The notes under the pieces: generated by a model
Told to the model about the DNA's origin: nothing
The model's database searches: none
Seen by the model: only the letters and a program-made list of their open reading frames with translations
Source of the DNA: Pseudomonas lurida
Lineage (GTDB): Bacteria > Pseudomonadota > Gammaproteobacteria > Pseudomonadales > Pseudomonadaceae
DNA length: 64,000 nt
Assembly: GCF_013522705.1 (NCBI RefSeq)
Contig: NZ_JAAMRE010000007.1
Coordinates: 124,001-188,000 of the forward strand
Direction of reading: 5' to 3'
In this document: positions 1-7,720 of the stretch, piece by piece
Layout: every line of letters begins with the position of its first letter
How positions within the stretch are numbered: the first letter of the stretch is position 1
Program-made: the position numbers and the translations under genes

Positions 1-197
1 GTGCCATTGAGCCCGCTCACGGGCATGTCGTAGTGGCGCTGCTGAACAATGAGCCCATCTGCAAACGCCTATGCAAGCGCGGCCGGGAGGTGATCCTTCT
101 ATCAGAGAACCCCAAATACCCGGCGCGTTACGTGCTCGAAGGGGATGAGCTGTCAATCTGGGGTGTGATCACCAGCACAGTGCGCAGCCATGTCTAA
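1..197 (+). CDS. umuD: UmuD-like SOS peptidase, C-terminal part
   Basis: The 5' end lies outside the window. The visible 64 residues, read from base 3, are the end of a LexA/UmuD-type S24 peptidase, the self-cleaving accessory subunit of the translesion polymerase Pol V. The segment NEPICKRL holds the lysine expected to be the catalytic general base, and the closing WGVITSTVRSHV matches the family's last beta strand and tail. The stop codon overlaps the start of umuC by eight bases, so the two genes are translationally coupled. The promoter and any SOS box for this pair lie upstream of the window. Confidence 0.88.
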   Translation, partial: AIEPAHGHVVVALLNNEPICKRLCKRGREVILLSENPKYPARYVLEGDELSIWGVITSTVRSHV

Positions 198-1467
198 GCC
201 GCAACCGACCTTTGCGCTGGTCGACTGCAACAGCTTCTATGCCAGTTGCGAGCGGGTATTCCGACCAGACTTGGCGAAAGTGCCCATCGTGGTGCTGAGC
301 AATAACGACGGCTGTGTCATCGCGCGCAGCTACGACGCGAAGCCGTTCATCAAGATGGGCGAGCCGTATTTTCAGATCAAGCACAAGCTCAAGCAACACG
401 GCATTGTCCCGTTCTCCTCTAACTATGCGCTGTATGGCGACATGAGCGAGCGCGTCATGAGTCTGATTGAGGCGATGGTGCCGGCAGTTGAGGTGTATAG
501 CATCGACGAGGCATTCGCCGATCTGACCGGTGTCGGTGATTTGGATGCCATAGGCCGGCAGATCCGCGCCCAGGTACTTCGCTGCACCGGCATACCTGTA
601 GGTGTTGGTATCGCTCATACAAAGACCCTGGCGAAACTGGCAAACCACACCGCGAAGCGCCTACAAGCGCAGACCGGTGGTGTGGTCAATATCACCGATC
701 CGGTTAAGCGGGACTGGGTGCTGCGTAATACGGACGTGGCGGAGGTGTGGGGCGTTGGCCGAAAGATGAAACTTCACCTCGATACGATGGGCATAAAGTC
801 TGCCATGGACTTGGCTAAGGCGGACCCATGGACTCTCCGCGAGAAGTTCAGCGTTGTGATCGAGAAGACGGCCAGGGAGCTGGGCGGCACGTCTTGTCTA
901 GAGTTAGATGAACCCGATCCGCCCAAGCAGGAAATCTGCTGCAGCCGGATGTTTGGCAAGCGCCTGACTGATCTACCACCGATTAAGGAAGCGTTGGCCA
1001 CCTACATGATGCGTGCCTCAGAAAAACTGCGGGCCCAGGGATCGCTATGCAAGAAGGTGCGTGTATGCATCCGCACGGGCATGTTCAATCCAGAGGAGGC
1101 GAAGTATGCCAACGGAGTGGTGGTAGATATGCCATATCCCACCGATGACGTGCGACTGCTAACAAAGGCGGTTGTTGATGCGGTCGATCGCATTTACCAG
1201 CCAGGCTTCAAATACAGTAAGGCCGAAGTGATGCTGCTCAACCTGTGTCAGCCCGGCGAGTATACAGATGATCTTTTCGCTACTTCGCAGCCAGCCGAGT
1301 CCTCCCGAGTAATGAGCGTATTGGACAAGATCAATGATCGCTGGGGGAGGGGAACGCTGCGGTCAGCCAGTGTGCCCAGTAATCCAGATTGGGCCATGCG
1401 GCGTGAGATGATGAGCCCGAGCTATACGACTAAGCTTAAACACCTTTGGGTCGTTGCATGCAGATAG
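190..1467 (+). CDS. umuC: Translesion DNA polymerase V catalytic subunit UmuC
   Basis: This 425-residue Y-family polymerase would copy past damaged bases during the SOS response when activated by cleaved UmuD and RecA. The N-terminus has the palm motif FALVDCNSFYASCERVF with the first metal-binding aspartate, followed by VLSNNDGCVIARS. The second catalytic block YSIDEAFADL lies near residues 97-106, and a helix-hairpin-helix region follows (VWGVGRKMKLHLDTMGI). Length is normal for the family (about 420). The ATG at 190 lies inside the end of umuD and is followed by a proper UmuC N-terminus, which fixes the start. No downstream partner is attached; the next gene is on the other strand. Confidence 0.95.
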   Translation: MSKPQPTFALVDCNSFYASCERVFRPDLAKVPIVVLSNNDGCVIARSYDAKPFIKMGEPYFQIKHKLKQHGIVPFSSNYALYGDMSERVMSLIEAMVPAVEVYSIDEAFADLTGVGDLDAIGRQIRAQVLRCTGIPVGVGIAHTKTLAKLANHTAKRLQAQTGGVVNITDPVKRDWVLRNTDVAEVWGVGRKMKLHLDTMGIKSAMDLAKADPWTLREKFSVVIEKTARELGGTSCLELDEPDPPKQEICCSRMFGKRLTDLPPIKEALATYMMRASEKLRAQGSLCKKVRVCIRTGMFNPEEAKYANGVVVDMPYPTDDVRLLTKAVVDAVDRIYQPGFKYSKAEVMLLNLCQPGEYTDDLFATSQPAESSRVMSVLDKINDRWGRGTLRSASVPSNPDWAMRREMMSPSYTTKLKHLWVVACR

Positions 1468-1567
1468 CCAAATACTAGGCCGGAACTACATTTTCGCCTA
1501 TTATTATATAGGTCTTAATAGACAGTTTTGCGTCCAGTTTTGAATGAATAGTCCGGGCGATGAAGTT

Positions 1568-2491
1568 TCAGGATTTTTCTCGATGATTTCTAAGGTTGTT
1601 CATTATAGTCAAGGTGCTAGTTGATATGGCCTCTACGTCTAAACTTCCCCATGCCTGAACTAACTCGCCGTTAGTAGTGGGGTAGGATGTATAGACTTTT
1701 TCATTTGCGATATATACTGAGCAGTTGATATTTCCGAACGGTTTGATGTCTTGAATATATTTTTCTATGGCTTCGATCGCTGTTTTAAAGATGTATTCTC
1801 GACCCATGTTTCCAAGAGGCGCTGACGTTTTTCTTTGATTTCCTTGCCTTTCTATAAGTTCAAATGGCTCTAGATTATTAAAGTCTATGGATGTACCGGT
1901 ATTAGGATTGCTAACCAATTCTTCAAGGGTTTCGATGTCCTTTAGAGCCGCGTCTAGCTTGCGTTGTATATCCACGCGTTCTTTTTCTTTCGTGTGTATT
2001 TGGTCCGCAAGTTGTACGTTGTTTGGTTCCAGTTGTGAAATTATAGTTTTTAGTGTTTTTATTTCTTCAAGATGTTTTTGAATTGCGACGTCTGCGGCCG
2101 CTTGCTGCCTTATAGCTATTGTCCTGAGCTCTCTACCTTCTTTTTGGGTTAAGGGAGTTTCGTCCTCTATGGCTTGTTTGATTTTTTTCAATTCTTTGTG
2201 GTGGGATCGGGAGATTTTATAAATCCATGCTGCAGGGTATGGGTAAATTAAAATCAGAGCAAGAGATGTGGCGAGAGGAAATAAAAAACCCATCGTTAGA
2301 TAGTCATTTTTGTTCGCGAAAAGATTCATATTTATATATGTTATTTTTTCTGGACCGCTTAGGCTGGAGAAAACAATCAATAATACTTTGTAGTTTATTA
2401 TGCACCAAGAAATTAGGAATGATCCAAGAAGAGGGCTTGTAGCACGCTCGTACAGTTGGGCTTTAATGGCGGTAGTAAGATCGTCTAACAT
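1568..2491 (-). CDS. Orphan membrane protein with coiled coil, unknown function
   Basis: I do not recognise a named family for this 307-residue protein. The N-terminus (ATSPLLGSFLISW, about residues 18-30) begins a hydrophobic segment reaching to about residue 45. A second hydrophobic stretch covers about residues 67-92. A long polar, Lys/Glu-rich region with heptad-like leucines and isoleucines (about 97-195) suggests a coiled coil, followed by a compact C-terminal domain of about 100 residues. The likely topology is two membrane helices with a cytoplasmic coiled coil and C-terminal domain. Base composition is markedly more AT-rich than the flanking core genome, so horizontal acquisition is likely. 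It stands alone, convergent with umuC. A sensor, or a membrane-associated defence or phage-related protein, is possible but unproven. Confidence 0.7.
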   Translation of the reverse strand: MLDDLTTAIKAQLYERATSPLLGSFLISWCIINYKVLLIVFSSLSGPEKITYINMNLFANKNDYLTMGFLFPLATSLALILIYPYPAAWIYKISRSHHKELKKIKQAIEDETPLTQKEGRELRTIAIRQQAAADVAIQKHLEEIKTLKTIISQLEPNNVQLADQIHTKEKERVDIQRKLDAALKDIETLEELVSNPNTGTSIDFNNLEPFELIERQGNQRKTSAPLGNMGREYIFKTAIEAIEKYIQDIKPFGNINCSVYIANEKVYTSYPTTNGELVQAWGSLDVEAISTSTLTIMNNLRNHREKS

Positions 2492-2906
2492 TTCTGTGAT
2501 AACTCAGTGTGTTAAAGTATTTTTCGAAATTGCTTTGAAAGTTACAAGGAGATTTCAAATAGTAAAGCATTGATGCAAGAGTGCCAGATGCTACTATTTT
2601 TTTAACTCGTCATAGCTGTTATGACTAAAAAATTAAGTTATGGCAAAATGATGTCGCTGTCAACTTGAGTTAACCTGGCTAATGTAATGGCGCAGGACCG
2701 CTAAACTACTGAGTCTGATATTGGTTTTGAGTGCACTGCTCAGGTCGCGGTGTGGGGCAGATTTGGGGCAAACCGTACGCCAATCTATGCCATTCAATGC
2801 CCATCGAGCATTTATACGACGTGCTGCGGACGTGGTTCAGCACCAGGAAACACGGGCTATCCCACAAAATCTCCCACATACCCCTACACAATCGGGGTGT
2901 GCTTTG
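2492..2906. other. Non-coding AT-rich intergenic stretch
   Basis: This 415-base gap separates two leftward genes. The left half is AT-rich and probably holds the promoter of the orphan membrane protein. The right half has short open frames on both strands, none with a convincing start, ribosome site or recognisable product. I see no RNA gene or mobile-element end. Confidence 0.4.
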
Positions 2907-3119
2907 TCAGAGTCGATTCGTTCGTAGCTTCGCCAGGCCCTGCTTGATGTGCCCAGCGTTTTCGCCGATCACGAATAGAGCACCACGTACGTTGTCACCG
3001 ACCTCATCCAAGCCTTGCTTTTCGCTTTGAAGAGCCAACTCCATCAGAGCTGCTTCCAACGCGAGCTGATTCTCGTACATTCGTTCAAGCAAATCTGGGA
3101 GTGAGTATTCCCCTGCCAT
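2907..3119 (-). CDS. Small Pseudomonas-type hypothetical protein
   Basis: This is a 70-residue helical, acidic protein beginning MAGEYSLPDLLERMYENQLA. An in-frame ATG three codons earlier (3128) is also possible. The phrases 'ENQLALEAALMELAL' and 'VGDNVRGAL.VIGENAGHIKQGL' fit a small helical family that I recall as common in Pseudomonas genomes, often near prophage or other accessory genes. I know no experimentally defined function. There are no membrane segments and no cysteines. Its setting between an orphan membrane protein and a bacteriocin locus agrees with an accessory role. Confidence 0.65.
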   Translation of the reverse strand: MAGEYSLPDLLERMYENQLALEAALMELALQSEKQGLDEVGDNVRGALFVIGENAGHIKQGLAKLRTNRL

Positions 3120-3416
3120 GTATGTCACCCCGCTTAAAAGGGCTAAGCATAGCAGTGGTCTAGTAAACTGTGCTTGCTTAGAATTTGCTACGAGAACGGC
3201 CGCTCAATGCTTCGAAAGCAGGGATAGTGGCGGTTTTCGGGAGCGCTACGTCCAATCCATCATGGGTGCGACGGAGAAGCGGCGGGAGAGGGGGGCGGCT
3301 TGTAGGGGCATTGGGGGTCTGAGTCAACGTGGCGGATGGGGCGCAGTTTATCAGGGATGGATGGTGGGTGTCGGAGAGGGTGTTCCGTGCTGTTCACCAC
3401 TTATGGGATCAGATAG

Positions 3417-3797
3417 CCCCATTGGCACTGCCCACTCCCGAGTCCGTTTAACCTGTCCTTTACGGCCCATCGAAGGAAACTGGGCGAGTTTGTCGATGCT
3501 TTTGAAAACACAATCGGAGACGTCGCCGGCCGCCGTGGGATTTTCGAGGGCAATATCGCTAGCTTCGTCTTCAAGGTTCTTGAGTGCCTTTCAAGCCATT
3601 CAACCTGTGTTGTGGCTCCAACGCCTAGCGCTTTCGGAACTGCGTGATGCAGTACGCAGTCCTCACAACCTTTACGCTCACATTTCACTCACACAGCCTC
3701 AGATGCTTACAAGTGGATGACGCCGCAGGATCGGAGCGACAGACATCCACTACAGAATTGGGCCTCAGCGGGGTTAATCGCGGCGGCTCGCATCTGA
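3417..3797 (+). pseudogene. Possible decayed gene in the bacteriocin upstream region
   Basis: One reading frame stays open from 3417 to 3797 except for a single TGA at 3645-3647. The two halves have protein-like composition (for example KLGEFVDAFENTIGDVAGR before the stop and SDAYKWMTPQDRSDRHPL after it). There is no plausible ATG at the beginning, so if this is a gene remnant it lacks both its start and an intact frame. I do not recognise the family. Overlapping open frames also exist in another forward frame and on the reverse strand, so coding in this exact frame is only a guess. Confidence 0.25.
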
Positions 3798-3820
3798 AAT
3801 TATGCACAAATGCATTTTTT

Positions 3821-3849
3821 TTGCCTTTCGACCTGTATGTACATACAGT
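3821..3849 (+). promoter_or_regulatory. SOS promoter with LexA box before the bacteriocin
   Basis: CTGTATGTACATACAG at 3833-3848 is a perfect 16-base palindrome that fits the gammaproteobacterial LexA consensus CTG-N10-CAG with an alternating AT-type core. A plausible sigma70 promoter overlaps it: TTGCCT at 3821-3826, a 17-base spacer, then TACAGT at 3844-3849. LexA bound here would cover the -10 region. The box lies about 180 bases upstream of the bacteriocin start, leaving a long 5' leader. I found no array of PrtN P-boxes (ATTG-nn-GT repeats) in the same interval. Confidence 0.82.
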
Positions 3850-4026
3850 TTGTGTGCGACATGATGAAGAGTGCACAAGACGGGGATTTTTGTTCTTTGA
3901 GTTCTCAAACAGAAAATTTGAGAGCCGAAGCCGTTCGTCAGATCGTAGTAAGGTGATGGGATAACTCGCCGTTCATTTTACTGAGATATGAGACTTTTGA
4001 ACTGAATAGCGAAAAGGAAATTCACT

Positions 4027-5835
4027 ATGGCTAATGACGATACGATTTATTTACCACCAATTGTAATCAACGATATTAATAAATATGAACCTCAGACATT
4101 CGGAGGAGGTGGTGGTGACAGTGATTTCTCACATAGTCACACCGGACAGCTCATTAACGCTGCAACGCGTACTTATGTGCTTAACACATATCCCCCTATG
4201 ATTTCCAAGAATGTTAATGATCAGGAGGCGAGCTTTGCGACGAATCTACAATCTATGCCAGAAACTATTTCAAAAAGTATTGCTGCAATAGAACAAAATG
4301 AAGGTGGCCCGGCGAGCGAAGTCGATAAAATCGAACAGCATATTCGTTCGGTAGATACACTGATCGCTCAAAAAGCACAGGTTTCCGCTGCTCAAAAAGT
4401 GATTGCTGATAAGTACTACTACGGAGACTTCTTTCGTTTCCCGACTATGCAATTTATTAAAGATGCAATCAGCGGGAGCAAGACAAATTACCCTCCGGAT
4501 AAGAACTATAAAGAATGGTACGCCTCACTTGAGGCTGCGTATGCTGCGAAATACAGCAACCGCGAGATCGATTATTTGAATGCCTTGAAGCAGAACCTTC
4601 AAGCGCAGGCTAATCAAGCACGCGCAGACGCCGAGGCAAAACGTATTGCCGATGAGGCGGCTGCAGCAGAGGCTGCAAGGGTAGCAGCTGAAGCGGCCGC
4701 AGCAGAGGCTGCTAGGGTAGCCGCTGAAGCCGCAGCACTTAAAGCTGCTCACACGTTCAGGCTGCCCGGAGCTGGCGCTACGCAACTGACTGCGGCAGCA
4801 GGCTCTATTGCCGTCACGGCAGGTTCAGGCATTACGTTGGAGGCGGCGATTAAAGCGGCTAAGGTAGCGCTGGGTACAGTTGTGAGTGCGGCAACGGCGG
4901 TCGGTATTGGAGCTTTGACGTATTCAGAGTCCCTTGGCAACGGGGAGCTGCCCGCGACAATGCTGGACCTGCCCGCTAAGGAACTGGCGCCTAGCCTGCC
5001 TGATAATCTTCTCGAGGTAGCGGCGGCTGGTGGGACGGTTGATGTGCCATATCGGCTTTATGGTGATCAATCGAAGTATTCCGTAGTCGCCACACAGGTT
5101 ACTGGGGGACTAGCCCCCACTATTCCGGTAAGGGCATTGGTGCTTGATCCTGTGGCCAACGCCTATACGTTTACTACAACCGATACACCGCCGATCACTC
5201 TGGCATTCCCGATTGCATTACCAGGAAATAGCTCAACGGCAACTCCGGCACAGCCGGTGGAAACTCCGGTATACACCGGCATCACTCTGACTCCAATTGA
5301 GGTCAAAGCCGTGCCGTTTCCGATCGCCAGCCAATTGGGCATCCGAGACGCTATTTATGTTTACCCCGCAGATTCGGGGTTGCCGCCGATTTACGCGGTA
5401 TTTAGTAGTCCGTACGAAGGCGCCACTACTAAAGGTATACACAGCGGGCGGGTGTACAATCCTGATAAAGCCGGAGGTCCAACACAAGATCTTGATTGGG
5501 CAACGGCAACGGTGACTCAGGAAGGTATTGATCTGGTTAAACTGCATACGTCACGATTCGTACCTTCTGATGCTAATAAGATCATGATTGATCGGCTAGA
5601 AAAGATCCTAAGTGGTCACATATCTATTACGGATGTTGATAAACGATTTTACACCCATGAAATGCGAGAGTTGGAACGTTACAGGGCGATCGGGGTCGCT
5701 GATGGAGTAGAAGGAAATGTTTGGAATAATGCCCATACTGCAACCTTGGAAGACTATAAACTGAGAGATGCTGACGATTTGTTCTATACGCCGGAAGCCA
5801 TCGCTGCAGAAATTAAACAAGTATATGGAGAGTAA
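4027..5835 (+). CDS. S-type pyocin-like bacteriocin (602 aa)
   Basis: This is a modular protein that would kill related strains. The N-terminus is glycine-rich (FGGGGGDSDFSHSHTGQ), as in colicins and S-pyocins. Residues about 55-240 are helical and end in an alanine/glutamate coiled coil built from repeats. Residues about 255-300 are hydrophobic and Ala/Gly-rich. Residues about 337-465 resemble the pyocin S translocation domain, closing with IYVYPADSGLPPIYAVFSSP. The last ~137 residues are the toxin. They lack the HNH signature of DNase colicins and carry LHTSRF, FYTHEMRELERYRAIG and VWNNAHTATLEDYKL, which recall C-terminal domains of other polymorphic toxins. A nuclease is likely but the target is unassigned. 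GGAAA sits just before the ATG. The immunity gene follows after one base. Confidence 0.85.
   Translation: MANDDTIYLPPIVINDINKYEPQTFGGGGGDSDFSHSHTGQLINAATRTYVLNTYPPMISKNVNDQEASFATNLQSMPETISKSIAAIEQNEGGPASEVDKIEQHIRSVDTLIAQKAQVSAAQKVIADKYYYGDFFRFPTMQFIKDAISGSKTNYPPDKNYKEWYASLEAAYAAKYSNREIDYLNALKQNLQAQANQARADAEAKRIADEAAAAEAARVAAEAAAAEAARVAAEAAALKAAHTFRLPGAGATQLTAAAGSIAVTAGSGITLEAAIKAAKVALGTVVSAATAVGIGALTYSESLGNGELPATMLDLPAKELAPSLPDNLLEVAAAGGTVDVPYRLYGDQSKYSVVATQVTGGLAPTIPVRALVLDPVANAYTFTTTDTPPITLAFPIALPGNSSTATPAQPVETPVYTGITLTPIEVKAVPFPIASQLGIRDAIYVYPADSGLPPIYAVFSSPYEGATTKGIHSGRVYNPDKAGGPTQDLDWATATVTQEGIDLVKLHTSRFVPSDANKIMIDRLEKILSGHISITDVDKRFYTHEMRELERYRAIGVADGVEGNVWNNAHTATLEDYKLRDADDLFYTPEAIAAEIKQVYGE
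4657..4728 (+). repeat. 36-base tandem repeat encoding AAAAEAARVAAE
   Basis: Two nearly identical in-frame 36-base units (4657-4692 and 4693-4728) encode the 12-residue peptide AAAAEAARVAAE twice, extending the bacteriocin's coiled coil. Synonymous differences show that the copies are not brand new. Such units can change copy number by slippage and would alter the length of the rod between the receptor-binding and translocation parts. Confidence 0.85.
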
Positions 5836-5836
5836 A

Positions 5837-6112
5837 ATGAGTAACATTAATGATGTGGTGGTCGCTGAAGAGCCGAGGGATGTAGTTCTTTTTATTGTAA
5901 GAAACAAACCAATTTCGTATCCAATGCTAGACCGACTCTACAGCAGGAATGGGTGGGCGAATATTTCAAATAACCTAGAGCTTTTGAAGCTTATTGAAAA
6001 TATGGAGCTCGAAGGGGTGGTTGAACATGTTGATGGAGGAATAAGGAAAGGTCCAAACTGGAATGCGCCGGCCTTCATGGTTGAAAATAAGTATACGTTG
6101 AGTGATATTTAG
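5837..6112 (+). CDS. Putative bacteriocin immunity protein
   Basis: This 91-residue protein starts one base after the bacteriocin stop (GAGTAAAATGAG), in the position where nuclease bacteriocins carry their cognate immunity gene. It begins MSNINDVVVAEEPRDVV. It has no signal peptide or membrane segment, so it would act in the cytoplasm, as expected if the toxin is a nuclease. I do not recognise the fold. Sequence such as 'YPMLDRLYSRNGWANISNNLELLKLIENMEL' suggests a small helical or winged-helix protein. An in-frame ATG at 5768 would overlap the toxin gene and is rejected. Function is inferred from position; a hairpin terminator follows directly. Confidence 0.72.
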   Translation: MSNINDVVVAEEPRDVVLFIVRNKPISYPMLDRLYSRNGWANISNNLELLKLIENMELEGVVEHVDGGIRKGPNWNAPAFMVENKYTLSDI

Positions 6113-6118
6113 GTTTGC

Positions 6119-6146
6119 AAAAAACCCGGCTCAAGCTGGGTTTTTT
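6119..6146 (+). terminator. Rho-independent terminator of the bacteriocin operon
   Basis: AACCCGGC-TCAA-GCTGGGTT forms a stem with one G-T pair, flanked by an A run before and a T6 run after. It lies seven bases past the immunity gene stop and closes the two-gene operon. Confidence 0.85.
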
Positions 6147-6748
6147 ATACTTGGACTTTAAAAGGTTATCCCTCTCCGTATTCTGGATGCTATTGATGTT
6201 TGTGCTGTTTGGTATACCCAAATGGGCCATGGGCATTAGACGTTATTTTCGTATTACAAGGATCTGAATGCCCTTTCGAGATGCGTCACGACGAACGTCT
6301 AGAACCTAATGAGACAAAACAGGACTGTCGGAGTGATGCAAACAGCGTGAGCCCGCCTCAATGGAATGCAAGCCAGCTCCATCGAATGCAAGTCTGCTTG
6401 CCTTTAATCTGAGCCGGGACATTTGACTGGTGCAGCTAATATGAGCCAGAAATTCTGCTGAACGCTAGCCCGCGTGTTTTCAAACGTGAGCCGCTACATT
6501 TAGGTTCACGCGTGCGCACTCTCATCCACATAGCGTCAGATATTGACGTTTGCAGGGGGTGTTGGAATTGGAGCGACATCAAAGAGCGTGTACGGGGACA
6601 GGCCTTTTAAGAAATATCCCACGCTTTTCTCGGCTTGCCCCTCAGACGCTCCCTAGCTAACCTCCCCCAGCCGCTGCCAATCCAGCGGTCGGATGTGGAA
6701 GTCCGTACCAAGCTAAGACGCAATCGTCACAAACACCTACCGGCGTTT
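6147..6748. other. Non-coding stretch with short degenerate repeats
   Basis: No convincing gene is present on either strand. Two copies of AATGCAAGYC occur near 6364-6400. The phrase GAGCC followed by CATTT-like sequence recurs near 6412, 6440 and 6490. Short degenerate direct repeats of this kind occur at the ends of some insertion sequences and at regulatory regions, but no transposase remnant is visible, so I leave it unassigned. Confidence 0.35.
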
Positions 6749-6898
6749 TTTTACGCCTGTATCATGTGTTTCGGCGGCTGTGCGCGGGGCACTTCGGTGC
6801 ACCGGGTCCTTAGCCCTGGTCTTCCACACCTGCGTACAGCTGCCACCTCTCATGTGGAAGTGAGACTGGTAGTTCCTGAATAGTTAAGGAGCTTCGCC
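6749..6898 (+). promoter_or_regulatory. Structured leader before the 6899 gene
   Basis: The 150 bases before the next gene can fold into consecutive stems: GGCAC-TTCG-GTGC near 6788-6800, CGGG/GCCC-type pairing at about 6803-6818, and CTTCCACA at 6821-6828 with TGTGGAAG at 6853-6860. The core TTCCACACCTGCGTACAGC is one I recall from upstream of related small genes in Pseudomonas, but I could not check this. TAAGGAG at 6884-6890 is the ribosome site for the ATG at 6899. It may be a cis-acting RNA leader of unknown function. Confidence 0.45.
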
Positions 6899-7264
6899 AT
6901 GTACAAAGTCACACCTAACCCGCCTCATGCATCAAGCGCTTCATCCCAAAACGCCAAGCTTCAAGCAGCGGCCCAGCGGGCCATTCATCACTACCTGCCG
7001 CCAGATGAAGACGCCTCGCCCCTCCACCAACCCAACACCAACCTCTTCACCGTTACCCCCAACATCGACACCGAAACCCTCCTGGCCAACGCCGCCGAAA
7101 ACCTGGCGTCCGCCAGCCAAATGGCCGCAACTCTGGCCTTCGACCTCGAAGAACCCCACCGCGCCATCGTGTTGGGCATCCAGCAACTGATCGAGCTAAG
7201 CGCGCTTCTCGTCGACCGCGCTCAGGACCAGGTCGCACCTGCGCTCGGTACGCCAGTCGCCTGA
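6899..7264 (+). CDS. Small Pseudomonas-specific protein (DUF3077/DUF6124-like)
   Basis: This 121-residue soluble protein starts MYKVTPNPPHASSASSQN. The first ~45 residues are low-complexity and polar. A 'FTVTPNIDTETLLANAAENLASASQMAATLAFDL' block then leads into a helical C-terminal half (HRAIVLGIQQLIELSALLVDRAQ). This layout (FxV.P..d.e.LL..a...L.sa......la......h......i.qli..a..lvd) matches, as I remember it, a paralogous Pseudomonas family of unknown function. TAAGGAG nine bases before the ATG supports the start. It stands alone behind the structured leader. No enzyme motif or DNA-binding motif is visible. Confidence 0.7.
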   Translation: MYKVTPNPPHASSASSQNAKLQAAAQRAIHHYLPPDEDASPLHQPNTNLFTVTPNIDTETLLANAAENLASASQMAATLAFDLEEPHRAIVLGIQQLIELSALLVDRAQDQVAPALGTPVA

Positions 7265-7274
7265 TCGACTGTCT

Positions 7275-7295
7275 GCCGCCTTGCGCCAAGGCGGC
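7275..7295 (+). terminator. GC-rich hairpin after the 6899 gene
   Basis: GCCGCCTTG-CGC-CAAGGCGGC is a perfect 9-base stem with a 3-base loop eleven bases after the stop codon. There is no T run behind it, so it may act as a weak or Rho-assisted terminator or as an mRNA end stabiliser. Confidence 0.4.
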
Positions 7296-7406
7296 AACCT
7301 GAACCCATCCTGTCCCCCGTCAAAGTTTCATCATCGCCCGCGGCCGGGAGGTCTACGATCCCTCCAGCGAGGACCGCCGTGCCTCCCGCCCACAGGGAAT
7401 CGAAAA

Positions 7407-7625
7407 ATGACTTCAAACCTCTTCAAAGTTGCGTTGATCGCGGGTGCGTTGCTGCTAAGCGCGTGTTCATCCTCACCCACCGTCAACAGCGACCCATGCT
7501 TTTCAGGCGGATGCCAAGCCTTCGGCGACCACAGCCCGAGCAAAGCCGCCAGGATGAATTTTGGCGGCAGTGGGCTGGGTAGCAGTTATGGGGAGTATGG
7601 TTCGGGGTTGTTGCATGATGATTGA
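7407..7625 (+). CDS. Small lipoprotein, unknown function
   Basis: This 72-residue protein starts MTSNLFKVALIAGALLLSAC. Its charged N-terminus, hydrophobic core and lipobox LSAC at about residues 17-20 mark it as an exported lipoprotein. The mature part is only about 53 residues, with two further cysteines (DPCFSGGCQAFG) and a Gly/Ser/Tyr-rich end, and it has no known domain. The ATG at 7407 is chosen because it gives a proper signal peptide; the same frame is open upstream without one. A REP-type half element lies between it and the next, convergent gene. Confidence 0.75.
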   Translation: MTSNLFKVALIAGALLLSACSSSPTVNSDPCFSGGCQAFGDHSPSKAARMNFGGSGLGSSYGEYGSGLLHDD

Positions 7626-7663
7626 TGGGGGGGTGGGTCAGTCAGTGGTGTGTTGACTGGCCC

Positions 7664-7695
7664 ATCGCTATCGGGGGCAAGTCCCCTCCCTCAGT
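7664..7695. repeat. Single REP element
   Basis: CGCTATCGGGGGCAAGTCCC and the following CTCCC match half of the common Pseudomonas REP unit seen as doublets elsewhere in this window (20141 and 40834). It lies between two convergent genes. Confidence 0.7.
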
Positions 7696-7720
7696 TTGAT
7701 CTCCAGTGGAGCGGGTGGCG

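Noticed and set aside
3118..3720. 200-codon rightward frame as a gene
   Set aside because: No ribosome site and glycine/arginine-rich early composition with no recognisable domain. Only a weak remnant in another frame is listed.
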